NCBI GenBank assembly: GCA_015179125.1
Contig: WHVA01000178.1
Location: forward strand, 62,001 to 126,000
Direction of reading: 5' to 3'
Source: Gautieria morchelliformis
Lineage: Eukaryota > Basidiomycota > Agaricomycetes > Gomphales > Gomphaceae
Length of the DNA: 64,000 nt
The notes under the pieces: model-generated
The model's database searches: none
Told to the model about the DNA's origin: nothing
The model's input: only the letters and a program-made list of their open reading frames with translations
Translations under genes and position numbers: made by a program
Shown: piece after piece, positions 9,993-20,082 of the stretch
How the letters are laid out: the number at the start of each line of letters is the position of its first letter
Numbering within the stretch: the first letter of the stretch is position 1

Positions 9993-10273
9993 CCCGTGGG
10001 CATTGCCGAGGGCAGCGAGTTCGTGTTCGAGGGCAAGGGCGACAAGAGCCTGGACTGGGAGGCGGGAGACGTTGTTATACGCATGCTGAGCGGGAAGAAG
10101 AAGGGTGGGTAGCAGCGGAACGAAACGAGTTTGTACTGCACCGGGAGCATTGGGGTAGAGGAGGTGCGTAGAGTGACGTTGAGTTGGTTGGGACATAGTT
10201 TTCAATCAATGTATTTCCAATGGTCTTTTCAGTAATAGAAAGCACTGCTTTATTGTGTTCTAAAGCGGCATTT

Positions 10274-10965
10274 TGTTACGACCGTTCATTTCCGACTTCC
10301 GACCCTCAGTTCCGCAACCCCTTCCGCCCCTCCGATAGTTCTGCCCCACGTTCTGCCCCTCCGACATTTCCAACATTCCGCCCATTGTACATTTCCCTTG
10401 TTCTTTCGACTCTATTACTCGGACCCACCGGACTCGCTTCATCGTTCATCAAGACCACACATCCGGTCACCCTTGTAGTTCGTTGTCAGATATGTTTTCC
10501 CGACCCCTTGTTCTTTGCCATTGTTCTACCTTACCCTGAACCCCCTTGTAGTCCCATTGTTCCCAATTAGTTAGTTCCCGCACATTGTACTCGACTTCCG
10601 CTTCCTCCGGAATTTGCTTAGTACAACACCATTACTTGTTGCTCTGCGCTTTGTATAAAAACCCTCTCATGTATGTCTGTTATTCTGCAATCAGATAATC
10701 ACCTTCGATACTTGATTTCCTTCGCTCCATCTCCTGTTCTTAGCACAGCGAGTCTAGCAAGATCTCAGTCTCTCTCTCAGCCTTCCGTCTTCCGCTTTCC
10801 GCCTCAGTTCCGACACAAGTTCCGACCAAACCTCTGGTCCAGTACTTTCCGACTTCCGGCTCATTTCCGAAATACCTAGGACGATAGTTCATTGGGGGCG
10901 CAACCTATAAGTTGAAGCCGCTGCCCTTTCCAGTTCCGACTTAGTGGAAATCTCGATACGTAACA
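10274..10965 (+). mobile_element. Solo LTR, family Y (692 bp), TSD CATTT
   Basis: It runs from TGTTACGACCG to CGATACGTAACA. The perfect duplication CATTT is at 10269-10273 and 10966-10970. A second copy lies inverted at 29169-29845. The first part is rich in TTCCG pentamers, like the gypsy A/B LTR. TATAAAAA near 10653 is the likely promoter box. Confidence 0.9.
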
Positions 10966-11166
10966 CATTTATAAGTAACTTAAAGAGCTGAAAATCAGTG
11001 TTCTAGGATGCTGAAAGCGGACATTCTAGCTACTAGATTTCGGTACCCAGCTTATCGAGAAGAAGCGTCAAAAATCTGCTCCCCCGGGTACTTATTACCA
11101 GTAACTTGGGCACTGAAAAATTGGTGCGTAATGTACTTATATTAAGTGCCCCGAGTTACTGCAGTG

Positions 11167-11977
11167 TGTGTGTGTTGACTCAGCTGCTGGACGGCGAACG
11201 CGATGTTGGGGCAGGAACCCAAGACGGCGTACATAAGGGATCCAACCGCTTGAGCGTAAGGTGCATCTGGTGCGGGGTCATCGGTGGAATGCGGCGCCAA
11301 AGACTTGATGTCATGGAGGACGGGCGTGTCAACGGGTGGAGCTTTGACTAGGTTGAACTGTTGGACGATGACATCAATATAATGACCTTGCAAGAGCTTA
11401 ATGGAATTGCGACCAGGGTCAATTTCAACCCTGATGGATCTTGAGCATCTCGCCGAGTTCCTTCATCATGAAGTTAGAATGAAGGAGGGCTTTGACACTT
11501 GCCATTAGTGTTTTGGTACTCGCAAACAGCCTGAGGTTGTCCACATAGATGGTGATAATGGTGAGTCGGTCGCCGGTTTTCTTGAAGAAAACACAGTCAT
11601 CGGCATGACTACGCGTGAATCCATCATCGATGAGGACCGTGGTGAGCTTTTTGTACCAAGAATGACCCGACTGTTTCAGGCCATAAATGGCACGATGCAG
11701 CTTTAGTACATGTCCCGACCCATTGTCAAAGCTGTCCGGCTGGCGCATATATATCTCTTCGTCTAGAGTAGAGTTCAAATATGCACCTTTCACGTCCATC
11801 ATCTCAATCTCCCATCCCTTTTGGATAGCGAGTGCAAGGATAAGCTGCAGGCTATCCAGCTTGACAACCAGTGACGTGACTTCGAAGTAGTCCATGCCAG
11901 GACGTTGCGTGAACCCCTGCGCAACCAGCCTCGCTTTTCCCAGCTCGAACGTGCCATCTGCATCTGTTTTGGTCGCG
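11167..11977 (-). pseudogene. Copia reverse transcriptase block with mutated active site
   Basis: On the minus strand it begins at ATKTDADGTFELGKARLVAQG, the continuation of SRWVY from 23.7 kb. It goes on through DVKGAYLN, AIYGLKQSGHSWY and a YVDN box, then frameshifts at about 11435 and resumes with IDPGRNSIKLLQGHYID and AVGSLMYA. The copia RT catalytic motif is normally YVDD. Here the second Asp codon is AAC, a G-to-A change in a former CpG context, which removes a metal-binding residue. It ends at the insertion point of the inverted-terminus element. Confidence 0.9.
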
Positions 11978-11982
11978 TATAC
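11978..11982. other. Target-site duplication TATAC of gypsy C (left)
   Basis: TATAC directly left of the LTR start; the identical right copy is at 23724-23728. Removing one copy plus the element restores the copia frame. Confidence 0.95.
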
Positions 11983-12410
11983 TGTGAGGGCAACACTAAT
12001 GACGAAGCCACAACCAAAGATACTCAAGGAGATAAGAGCCGATACTAGGACAATGACCAACTGTGTAGTGGGTATCCTCAGGTTATAACTCTACCAACGA
12101 TAGATACATGGGGACGTGCCTGTGTAGTGGGTATCCTCAGAGATCAAGCTGAGGGAATGCCACCACACGGGCTACAGTCTTATAGCGCTGGCAAGGCTTA
12201 CATAATAGGGGAGATGGAAACTTGTAGAAGGTTACGGAAACTTGTGGAAGGTTACGTAAACTTGTAGAAGGTTACGGAAGGTGACGGAAAGTGATGGAAG
12301 GTCGCGGAATGTGATGGAATGTGATGGAAGGTTATGGAAACTGACGGAAGGTGACAGAAACTCATGGAAGGAAATAGAAACTTGGGGAAGGAAACGCGTG
12401 AACCCTGACA
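11983..12410 (-). repeat. 3' LTR of gypsy C (428 bp)
   Basis: On the plus strand it runs TGTGAGGGCAAC to GAACCCTGACA. It is 40 bp longer than the 5' LTR, which equals four units of the 10-bp array inside it. A minus-strand TATAAG box lies near 12186 and the self-priming 10-mer AGCTTGATCT near 12150. Confidence 0.93.
12211..12400. repeat. 19-unit 10-bp array with GGAA in fixed register
   Basis: Nineteen consecutive decamers, such as gtgacGGAAa and gttatGGAAg. Seventeen keep GAA at the same position (13 GGAA, 4 AGAA). The array lies in the U3 part of the gypsy C LTR, upstream of the TATA box on the minus strand. The other LTR of the element and the solo LTR at 37527-37916 have shorter versions. 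Confidence 0.93.
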
Positions 12411-12421
12411 TCACCCCCCTC

Positions 12422-13018
12422 TCAATGCTTGTCGTCCCGGCAAGCACAGCTGCCACCTAGCCCCCAACATCCACCGAGACATAGTTTCCAAGTATTCCAC
12501 AGGCGGGACCACCATCTCTCCTGGCCCTTCCCTTCCTGGTAGCATAGGTCAATGATGAGCTCAGGGGGAATGGGGTCCATGGGCAAGTGTGGCCCTCGGA
12601 ACCTTGCTCGACGTATTCGCTCTCCTGCCATGTTATGGAAACGCCGCCCCACCCAGCCTTCGAAAGTGTAGGGGGTTCCACAAGGGGGGGTTCCATCGTT
12701 GAGGAAGACAGGGTCGCCGACGTAGTACGTGTACTCTCGTCTGTGTTGGGGTCTGAGGAATGCGAGTGCAGGGCGAGTGGGCGCCTGACTCTTCGCTGGT
12801 GTGAGGTCGTCAGAGCTGACGGACCACTTTGAAGACTATGCGATGTCGAGATCACGGCAGTCAAGCATCCTTTGTAGCTTGGCTTCACTGGCTGCTCTGG
12901 ATGATGAGAAGCCGGAGAAGTGCAGGAGGGTGGGATCGACACGTGACATGTTTGACAGGTCAGAGAGGTTTTGGGTGAAGCTGGGGAGGGCAACAAGCTC
13001 AATGGCGGGCGCGGACAT
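12422..13018 (-). pseudogene. Accessory ORF downstream of gypsy C pol (about 198 codons, one internal stop)
   Basis: A single minus-strand frame runs from ATG at 13018 (MSAPAIELVALPSF) to TAA at 12422, interrupted only by a TAG at 12836-12838. The second part reads YTYYVGDPVFLNDGTPP, FEGWVGRRFHNMAGERI and a Trp/Cys-rich end, GGCWGLGGSCACRDDKH. It lies between the chromodomain and the 3' LTR, where copies A/B have nothing. I do not recognise the product. No signal peptide or membrane span was seen, so it is not obviously env-like. A longer overlapping frame (12457-13002) is Ser/Pro-rich and looks like a shadow. Confidence 0.55.
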
Positions 13019-13124
13019 GGTTGATGGATGTGGTGGGGTCGATGCGGTGGAAGTGAGCGGTCACAGGTGGAGAGGGGATATATAGCTTATTGGAATGAAT
13101 TGGTTAGGCGGAGGCCGATATCGC

Positions 13125-15429
13125 TTATCTTTGGGGTTCTGGACCCTTGATATTATGAGTAGAAGCTCTGCCTGCTGTCCAGTCGAAAAGAGTTTGCCTG
13201 GAAGGTTCTGTGAAGTTCTGAAATCTCTGGAAGGGGAGGGACATGTATGTGGCTGCTGAGATACGCTGAGGTGCCTCTGGGGTCTGCCAGTGAAATTCCT
13301 TAACGAGTCGCTTTGCCCCAGAGACATCTTTCGCTGGTAGCCAGAGATCATCGGCAGCTCCATAGCCCTTCCAGCGCACGAGATACTCCAACCTTCCACG
13401 GAACATCCTGCTGTCTAGAATCCTTTCAACTTCATATTCTTCGGCTCCATCCCGTATGACAGGGGGGGTGGTGGAGGGGCATGACGTTCAAGAATTGGAT
13501 CATCTTCATATGGCCGAAGCAGGATGACAGAGAACACTGGATGTGTGCGACCAAAGGATGCAGGAAGATTTAGACCATAGGCATTTCATGAGACCACCTT
13601 ATTAACAGTGTAGGGGCCTAGCCACTTGTGGTCTAGCTTCTTCATTGGGCGAGTGGTTGTGATGTTTTGTGCATTGAGCCAGACCTTGTCACCAAGCTTA
13701 TAAACTGGGGCTGCTTTATGGTGCACGTCATAGAAGCGTGCCATGTCCTCTGCTGCCTTAGACAGGGCTGAACGAGCTTCTCTTGTGGCTGCTTCCATCC
13801 GCGTTGTGAACTCATCCAGGGCCTTGAGTCGAGTTTCCCGGACTGGTTCCAGTCCCAGCCTTGGATGTTGGCCACTGTCCAACATGAAGGGTGTAGTCTG
13901 GGTTGAGGCATGGATTCGGTTGTTATAGGCAAACTCGGCCAAGGATATCCATTCGAACCAATCATCCTGACACTGGTTGATGAATAGTTGAAGGTATTGC
14001 TCAATCTCCTGATTAACCCTTTCAGTCTGTCCATCAGTTTGGGGGTGATAAGCAGTAGAGGCAGCCACTTTGATACCAAGAAGTTTGTTCAGTTCACGCA
14101 TGAACTGGGAGATGAACTGTGTGCCTCGATCATTGATGATTTCTTCAGGGAGCCCATGAAGTTTCCAAACATGATCACAGAAGAGTCGGGCAACTCCCAC
14201 CGAAGTTACATCTGAAGTGGTGGGAATGACATGTGCACGCTTTGAGAGGTGATCGACGACAACAAGGAGAGCATCATAGCCATGACTGGTAGGCAGTTCT
14301 ACAATCAAGTCAACAGACATAACCTGCCACCTACAGTCTGGGATACGGTTTGGTAGAAGCTTGCCAATGGGAGAAGCAGGGAAGGTTTTTGTCCAGTTGC
14401 ACAGGTCACAGGCCTTCACGTATTTTGCAATGTAACGTCCCATCCCAGGCCACCAGTAACTCCGAGCAACTAGTTCAGTGGTTCTCCAACGACCAGGGTG
14501 ACCGGTGAGAGGCATGTCATGGTGCGCTTTCACTATGTCATGCCGTAGTTTTGCATCAAGCGGCACGTACACTTTGTTGTGATAGAGGACAAGCCCATCC
14601 TGTTCAGACCACTCTTCTCCTTGTAAATTCCAGAGGAGCCCAGTTCTTTGAGAGCCTTGACAACCTTTTCATCCCGGTCTACACAGTTCCTTACTCGATT
14701 GAGGAAAGCATCACCTTCACCTGGGACTAACTGCGCGCCAGCCTCTGGGGGATTCTTGATATGGAACAAGTCAGGGGTAAGTGAGACTTGATTTTGGTTG
14801 TCTTCCTCCCCCCGCTTATGATCCACGTGTCGTGAGAGTGCATCAGGCTTGGCTGAATGACGACCAGGACGATGGATCAGCTCAAAATCAAAGCGAGAGA
14901 GGTAGAGTGAGCAGCGTGCTTGACGACGGTTCAGGTTTTGTGCAGTGCGGAAGTAGGTGAGGTTCTGATGGTCATTGAGAATCTCAATCTTGTGCTTGGT
15001 TCCCTCTAAGATGTGGTGCCATTCCTCTAATCCCCGAATCACAGAAAGGAGCTCCTTGTCATGGATGGCATAGTTGCGTTCAGCATCATTGAGGCTTTTG
15101 GAGACAAACCCCACAGGCCGCCATTTGCCATCATCACATAGCTGGGACAGTACTGCTCCTGTGGCATAGGCTGAGGCATCTGTTTCAAGACGGAAATGTT
15201 TGTCTTGATCAGGGAGGACAAGGATCGGTGTTGAGGTGATGAGGAGTTTGAGCTTGTCGAAGGACGCTTGCTCTGGGCCATTTGGATCCCAAGACCATTG
15301 GGCATCCTGTTTTGTCAACTGGTTGAGGGGCTTTGCAATGTGTGAGAAGTCTTCCACAAATCTACCGTAGAAGTTGATGAAACCAAGGAATGATTTGACT
15401 TCAGTGACATTACGTGGTATTGGCCAGTC
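13125..15429 (-). pseudogene. Gypsy C pol, C-terminal part: RNase H, integrase, chromodomain
   Basis: Minus-strand reading gives DWPIPRNVTEVKSFLGFINF (end of RT), then RNase H with ETDASAYATGAVLSQ and IHDKELLSVIRGLEEW, then KPDALSRH. The integrase zinc finger (HHDMPLTGHPGRW, CDLCNWTKT) and core (SVDLIVELP, INDRGTQFI, QTERVNQEIEQ) follow, and finally a chromodomain (RLEYLVRWKGYG). Breaks are a frame change near 14550, a TGA at 13586-13588 where copy B has Arg (RNAYRL against *NAYGL), and a shift in a C/G run near 13470. The right end is cut by LTR X at 15430. Confidence 0.92.
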
Positions 15430-16705
15430 TGTCATGACGTGTTTATTCCTCATAACTCAGGTGCTCTGTCCTGACATTTCTCACCCCATTTCCGTGTTCG
15501 TTCCGATCGCTATTGTCATGTTCGGCAACCGATATTCGCTGATTCGCGCCCGCTACCACCGCCACACCGTTAAAACGCACGACCAACGGTTTTGGACTGA
15601 CTTGACAAGTCATCACTGGGTCTACTACCTCCGCTGTTCGAACCTCCTCGGATGGTGTTCTAATAGTTGGATTTCCATGACCAGTGTATTTCCTACACCT
15701 TGGTATCCCCATTTTCCCTTTCGCTACTCCTCCTCGATGTTCACTCGGCTTCGCCCTCTACCTCGACCTCTCCTCCACTAGGCCACCGCTGTTCGCCCTT
15801 CCTTGTATTTCGCCGAAAGGCTAGTCGCTGCTCGCATCATTCGCCAGCAGGCACACCATCAAATACAATCGATGCCATTCACCCGGCATGATGGTTCATC
15901 ATCAACCCCATCATCTTCTTAATCCAACCCCATTGGGCGTTCGTATGGTCAAAATGTGTTCGCAGGGCATCCCTTCCATAGGTCGTGCGGAATCGACCCA
16001 GTAGACCAAGAGTCCACGCAGGGTAGCATGTATGTGGGTCCCAAGACATGGTTTTGTCCATAAGTGCCTTCGCCACCTTTAGTCTCCGTCGTTTCATGTT
16101 CCCCCTCTCCTCACATTCTATTGTATGTTTATTTCATCTATGCTGTATCATTACTGCGCACCCCTATCCAACCCTGACTTGTGACGGCCTCTTTCCTATT
16201 TGCTGATACCGTAGGAGCATTCAATATAAGTAGTTTACATTCGCATGTATATTCCCCAGTTCAATTATCATACGTCGTCCATCTTGTGCAAACTTGACCT
16301 CGCTGTGATCATCGTCTTGGGCGTCTCCTTGAAGATTTCTATCTTCGACAAGCCAAGGACTTAGGCATCACTGGTGAGTTCTCATACTTCATCTTCAATA
16401 CCTTAGCCTTCAAACTATTTTCTGTGCTGTTGGCGAAGGGCTCCGAAGGGGCACCTTCGCCAGCGAAGGGACCGTCGAAACTTAGACAGCCCTTCCGTGA
16501 CATCTTGCACGTTACGTCGTCAAGTGCTGCGAGCTGTTTCGCTACGACTGTAGACAGGGCGAGCCCCGTTCGGGCAACCCCTTCGTTTCGTGAACATTCA
16601 TCGGTTCACTTATTCGCCGAATGGCATACTTATTCACACAAGTTCTTCGGGCATTCGTTGTGTTCGCTAATACACGATATTAACGCCTAAAAACCAATCT
16701 TGACA
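15430..16705 (+). mobile_element. Solo LTR, family X, copy 1 (1276 bp), TSD CAGTC
   Basis: It runs from TGTCATGACGTG to CCAATCTTGACA. The perfect duplication CAGTC is at 15425-15429 and 16706-16710. It splits gypsy C in the RT region. A TATA-like ATATAAG box near 16226 is about 480 bp before the 3' end. TTCGC/GCGAA pentamers are frequent throughout. A frame of 88 codons (16424-16690) is kept open in copies 1-3. No internal region of this retrotransposon is present in the window. Confidence 0.93.
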
Positions 16706-16710
16706 CAGTC

Positions 16711-17166
16711 CCACACCCCTGCAACCTTGACTGGGTCCATGGCAACCTGTCCTTGAGAGAGGATGAGGCCAAGATACTCCACCTCTAGTTGCTCAAATAG
16801 GCATTTTTCATGTTTGAGGTACAGGTTGTTGGCCCGGAGGATTTCAAGGACACGTCATACAATCCTATGATGTTCTTCAAGCGACTCTGTGAAGATGAGA
16901 ATGTCGTCCATGAACACCACCACAACCCCTTCATCGATGAGACTCTTGAAGATGTCATTCATCATCGTCTGGAAGGTTGCTGGGCTGTTCGTGAGTCCAA
17001 AGAACATGACTAGAGGTTCATACAGGCCCCTATTTGTCCGAAAGGCTGCCTTCCACTCATCTCCCTCTTTTATGCGTACATTATTATATCCCCAGCGAAT
17101 GTCAAGCTTTGTGAAGTATTTAGCCCTTCCAGCAGCAATCTTATTCATGATGTCTGGAACAAGGGG
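16711..17166 (-). pseudogene. Gypsy C reverse transcriptase core block
   Basis: Minus-strand sequence between the pogo element and LTR X. It reads [56 protein letters not shown] and the catalytic FMDDILIF, then EEHHRIV, a TGA (16855-16857) and RVLEILRANNLYLKHEKC. Copy B has Arg (VVRRVLERL) where this copy has the TGA, consistent with CGA to TGA. It joins the upstream block at 20083 across the transposon with a single TA. Confidence 0.92.
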
Positions 17167-17168
17167 TA

Positions 17169-20080
17169 CAGTTTTCCACCGTCATCTGAGACAGCACCGC
17201 CATCTGAGACAACCTCAATTTCCCGAGCTGGGTCCAGTGGGATCTGAATACGCCCCTAATATAAAATCTCCAGATAAATGTGAAAAACATGTCCCCTTAA
17301 AGGAGCTAAAGAAATGGACCAAAATTGGTAGAGTTGTGGGATGATGTTGCGCAGAAAAGTGGCTTTTTGCGGTATTGAGCCTGTATCAGCACCAAATCAG
17401 ACCATTTGAGTACAAATACAGTTCTATCCCAAAGTTTGGTCCATAAAGAGAAATTTTACATAGGACACGTGAGAGAAACAATGATTTGCTGCAGAACTGG
17501 TGGGGGTTCGGTGCATCGGCCATTCCTCCCCCAGCGCTCTCACTGCACCTTGTTGAAGCCTACACACGCTTCTGCTGCCAGTCCCAACATCCATGCCAGG
17601 ACGGGCAAAGTCAAATGAGGTCAAATCTCGTGAGAAAAGCAGGAACCGAGAGGAACTTGTTGTTGCAGCCGTTGCGATTTACAGAGCGCATCAGGCTCAA
17701 AGTGACGGGTCAAATGCATCTCATTCTGAGGCTCGAAAGCGATTTGGCTACCGACAGGCTGCTGAACTTGCTGAGCAACAATATTTCCTTAAAACCGGGA
17801 AGCACATTCATGTTGATCATAACACAGTGCGACGGCGCGAGCAAGAGTTGACGCGAGCATCAAAGGATGCCAGTTTCGAGACAAGCGCACACCTCACACG
17901 CGAGCAGGAAGACGTGGTTGTCGCTTATGCCATTGAAGTTGCCAACAGAGGCTTCCCACTGAACCTTCGGAGGATTCGAGAGATTGCGGACAAGATCCTA
18001 CAAGCAGCAAACCCAGACCACCCTGGCATCGGGGTGAATTGGGCGCATCATTTCGTTCATGAGAGGCATGCTGATCGCCTTTCTGCCTATTGGTCACGGC
18101 CGCTTGAGTCAGTTCATGGCCAGGCAGCTAATCCCTTCAATATCAAGATGTTTTATGATGTCCTGTGGCAGGAGAATGATAATTGTGGCAGGTTTGAACC
18201 ACAAAACATATATGGAGGAGATGAGAGTGGATTGATGTCGGGAGTTGCACAGAAGGAGAGAGTAATAGGTGGCAAGGGGAAGAAGATCCAGCATCAGAAG
18301 CGAGAGACTAATCGTGAAAATACAACGGTCATTGCGACAATTTGCGCAGATGGCAGCGTGTTGAGACCGATCGTGATATTCAAAGGGAAGCACTATCAAG
18401 TGAAGTGGTTACAGGAGAACCCTACTGAGGCTTCGTGAGTCACATGTTGTTTTAGTTGAACGTATGCCGACAATGTCTTCAGCATTGGTTACTCTCTCAA
18501 GGGCTGGACGGACGGCGAGCTGGGACTTCTCTGGATCCAACGGTTCGATGATGAGACTAGAGCAAAGGCATGCGGAAAGCCTCGCCTCCTTCTCGTGGAT
18601 GGACATGTCTCTCACTACAAACTCGAAGTGCTCGATTATGCCATCGCTAACAAGATCTCACTCATTTGCTATCCCACACACACAACGCACATCTTGCAGG
18701 GTCTCGATGTTGCTTGCTTTGGAGCGTTCAAGACTTATTGGGCTCAAGAGACCCTTCATTTTGAACGGAGGACAGGAGAGAAGGTCACGAAATCTAATTT
18801 TCTCAGCCCTCTCGCAGCTGCGTGGAAGCGGACATTCGTTCCAAGCACAGTCAAGAGTGCATTTTCAAAGACAGGCATTTATCCATTCAATCCTGATGCC
18901 ATCTCACCTGAACAGCTGGACCCTAGTAAGGAGACGTCGACAAAGGCTCCACTCCCACTCCCTACCATCCCATCCCCTGTTCGAGCGATGGTGGAAGGAC
19001 CTTCCATTCGAGCGGTCCTGGCTTCGGAGTCCTCACAATCAGTCCCTAAGGTGCCAGTTTTTTATACTCCAATGAAGACACGCACCCTCCACATTGATCA
19101 AAGGCTCCTGGCTGAGGCGGAGATGAACGAAGTGCTTGAGGCACATGAAACAACATCTTTCTTGACGAGCTCATCCCCGATCCACTCTGCTTTGGAGGTT
19201 CCAATGGCGCCGTTCTCAGCCATCGAAGCACCAACAGATGCGTCAGAGATGCTTACCTGGGAACCCGACACAGAACAGTCAGCAGTATTGCAGATGAAGC
19301 TGGCTGACACTCAGTATGAACTTGACGTGATGAAGGAGCGCCTTCTCACCGAACGCACCCAACTTGTGTTGGCCGGGATACACGTAAATAGGCTTAGGGA
19401 CCACCTGTACAAAAAAGAAGAGAAAAGCAAAAGTAAGAAGAAAGAGAAGCTGATGGGGGATGGCTTACCACGGCTCCTCACCGATCCTAGATTTCGCAGC
19501 GCCGTGAAGGACCACGAAGAAGCTAAAGAGGCGGAGAAGATTGATAAAGAAGTGAGGAAAGTGGCACGGAAGGAGCAGGTCAAGGCGAAGAAGAACTGGG
19601 AGGAGGAAGCAGCCAAAATTGCAGAGGAGAATCGCGTCAGACTAGCAGCTTATGCGGGCGAGTTGCTGGCCTGGCAAAGAGAGAGCGAGCTGGCGAAAAG
19701 TGAGCGGCGGCGACCCAGATGGCTTAAACCAAAGCGACCCACCAAGATCCCGGCCCCTCCAAAGCTTTATGTGAAGAAGCGCGCCCCCAAAACGACCGCC
19801 GTTGATCCAGAGGACGAGAGTAGCGGCTCAGAGAGTGACGAGAGTGAGGACGAGTGATTTCCCACGGGTGTTTCAGATACCCGTTTCGAGCTCCGAGTCC
19901 CTTCATGACTGGGGCTCACATTTATTACATTCCTCAGTTATAATTTGATAGATTAGACCTATAGGCAGCAGTAAAATATGGTGCTATAATATACTCTGAT
20001 TTTTTGAAGAATTTAGGACAGCACAGGGGACGATGAATGATAAATCCATTTTTGCTGTTTCAAATGACGGTGGAAAACTG
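17169..20080 (+). mobile_element. Pogo-type DNA transposon (2912 bp), TA target site
   Basis: Terminal inverted repeats begin CAGTTTTCCACCGTCAT at both ends and remain similar through about 28 bp (left CTGAGACAGCA, right TTGAAACAGCA). TA flanks both ends (17167-17168 and 20081-20082), the pogo/Tc1-mariner signature. Cutting it out with one TA restores the gypsy RT reading (NAYPL|PLVPDI). It carries one intact spliced transposase gene and may be autonomous and young. Confidence 0.95.
17593..19857 (+). CDS. Pogo/Fot1-like transposase (two exons, 738 aa, apparently intact)
   Basis: Exons 17593-18434 and 18483-19857, with a 48-bp gtgagt..cttcag intron, join in frame to 739 codons including the stop. 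The N-terminus has DNA-binding helix-turn-helix-like segments (RKRFGYRQAAELAEQQYFL, HNTVRRREQE) and a CENP-B-like second part. The catalytic domain has Asp at about 210 (GGDESG), 320 (LVDGHVSHY) and 356 (LQGLDVACF). D320 and D356 are 35 residues apart, the DD35D spacing of this superfamily. The C-terminal 250 residues are Lys/Glu-rich and probably coiled-coil, ending in an acidic Ser/Asp/Glu tail. The enzyme cuts and pastes the element at TA sites in the nucleus. No stop, frameshift or missing catalytic residue was seen. The first ATG giving the full HTH region was taken as the start. Confidence 0.92.
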
Positions 20081-20082
20081 TA

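Larger units (their letters stand above)
7829..10205 (+). pseudogene. DnaJ/Hsp40 gene fragment (Scj1-like), introns retained, split by a solo LTR
   Basis: Exon remnants, in order, match an endoplasmic-reticulum type DnaJ co-chaperone. The end of the J domain is KRGIYDRHGE (7829-7858). After a gt..ag intron come EGLRQHEGGRHANPFDMFSSF (7978-8055, two overlapping pieces), then GPMTTSDFEVSLEDMYHG (about 8200-8250) and FMINEKILCDHFRG with a stop. The central Cys-rich zinc region is mostly deleted. HYTLNDP continues after the LTR at 8512-9992 with GIAEGSEFVFEGKGD and DWEAGDVVIRMLSGKKKGG. The start, much of the zinc domain and the C-terminus are missing and there are in-frame stops. Retained introns mean it was moved as DNA, not through mRNA. 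It would not fold into a working chaperone. Confidence 0.8.
6720..11166. mobile_element. 4.4 kb non-autonomous element with inverted termini, carrying a DnaJ gene fragment
   Basis: This block interrupts the copia polyprotein between QLSQHTH and DYSEAHW. Its ends are short imperfect inverted repeats: CACTGTAGAAAACTC at the left and, read inward, CACTGCAGTAACTC at the right. A second inverted pair (GCACTGATTTTCAGCT near 6858, its complement near 10985) lies about 135-165 bp inside. The motif CAGTANCTT..GCACTGA recurs near both ends. No transposase frame was found. The target-site duplication is obscured by a TG run. Inside are a host-like DnaJ pseudogene and two solo LTRs, each with its own duplication. 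A DNA (class II) element is the best guess; the superfamily is unresolved. Confidence 0.65.

Noticed and set aside
12211-12400. CRISPR-like array
   Set aside because: Eukaryotic LTR context, 10-bp unit and no spacers; it is a promoter minisatellite.
12457-13002. 181-codon Ser/Pro-rich minus-strand frame in gypsy C
   Set aside because: It overlaps the frame 13018-12422, whose composition looks much more protein-like.
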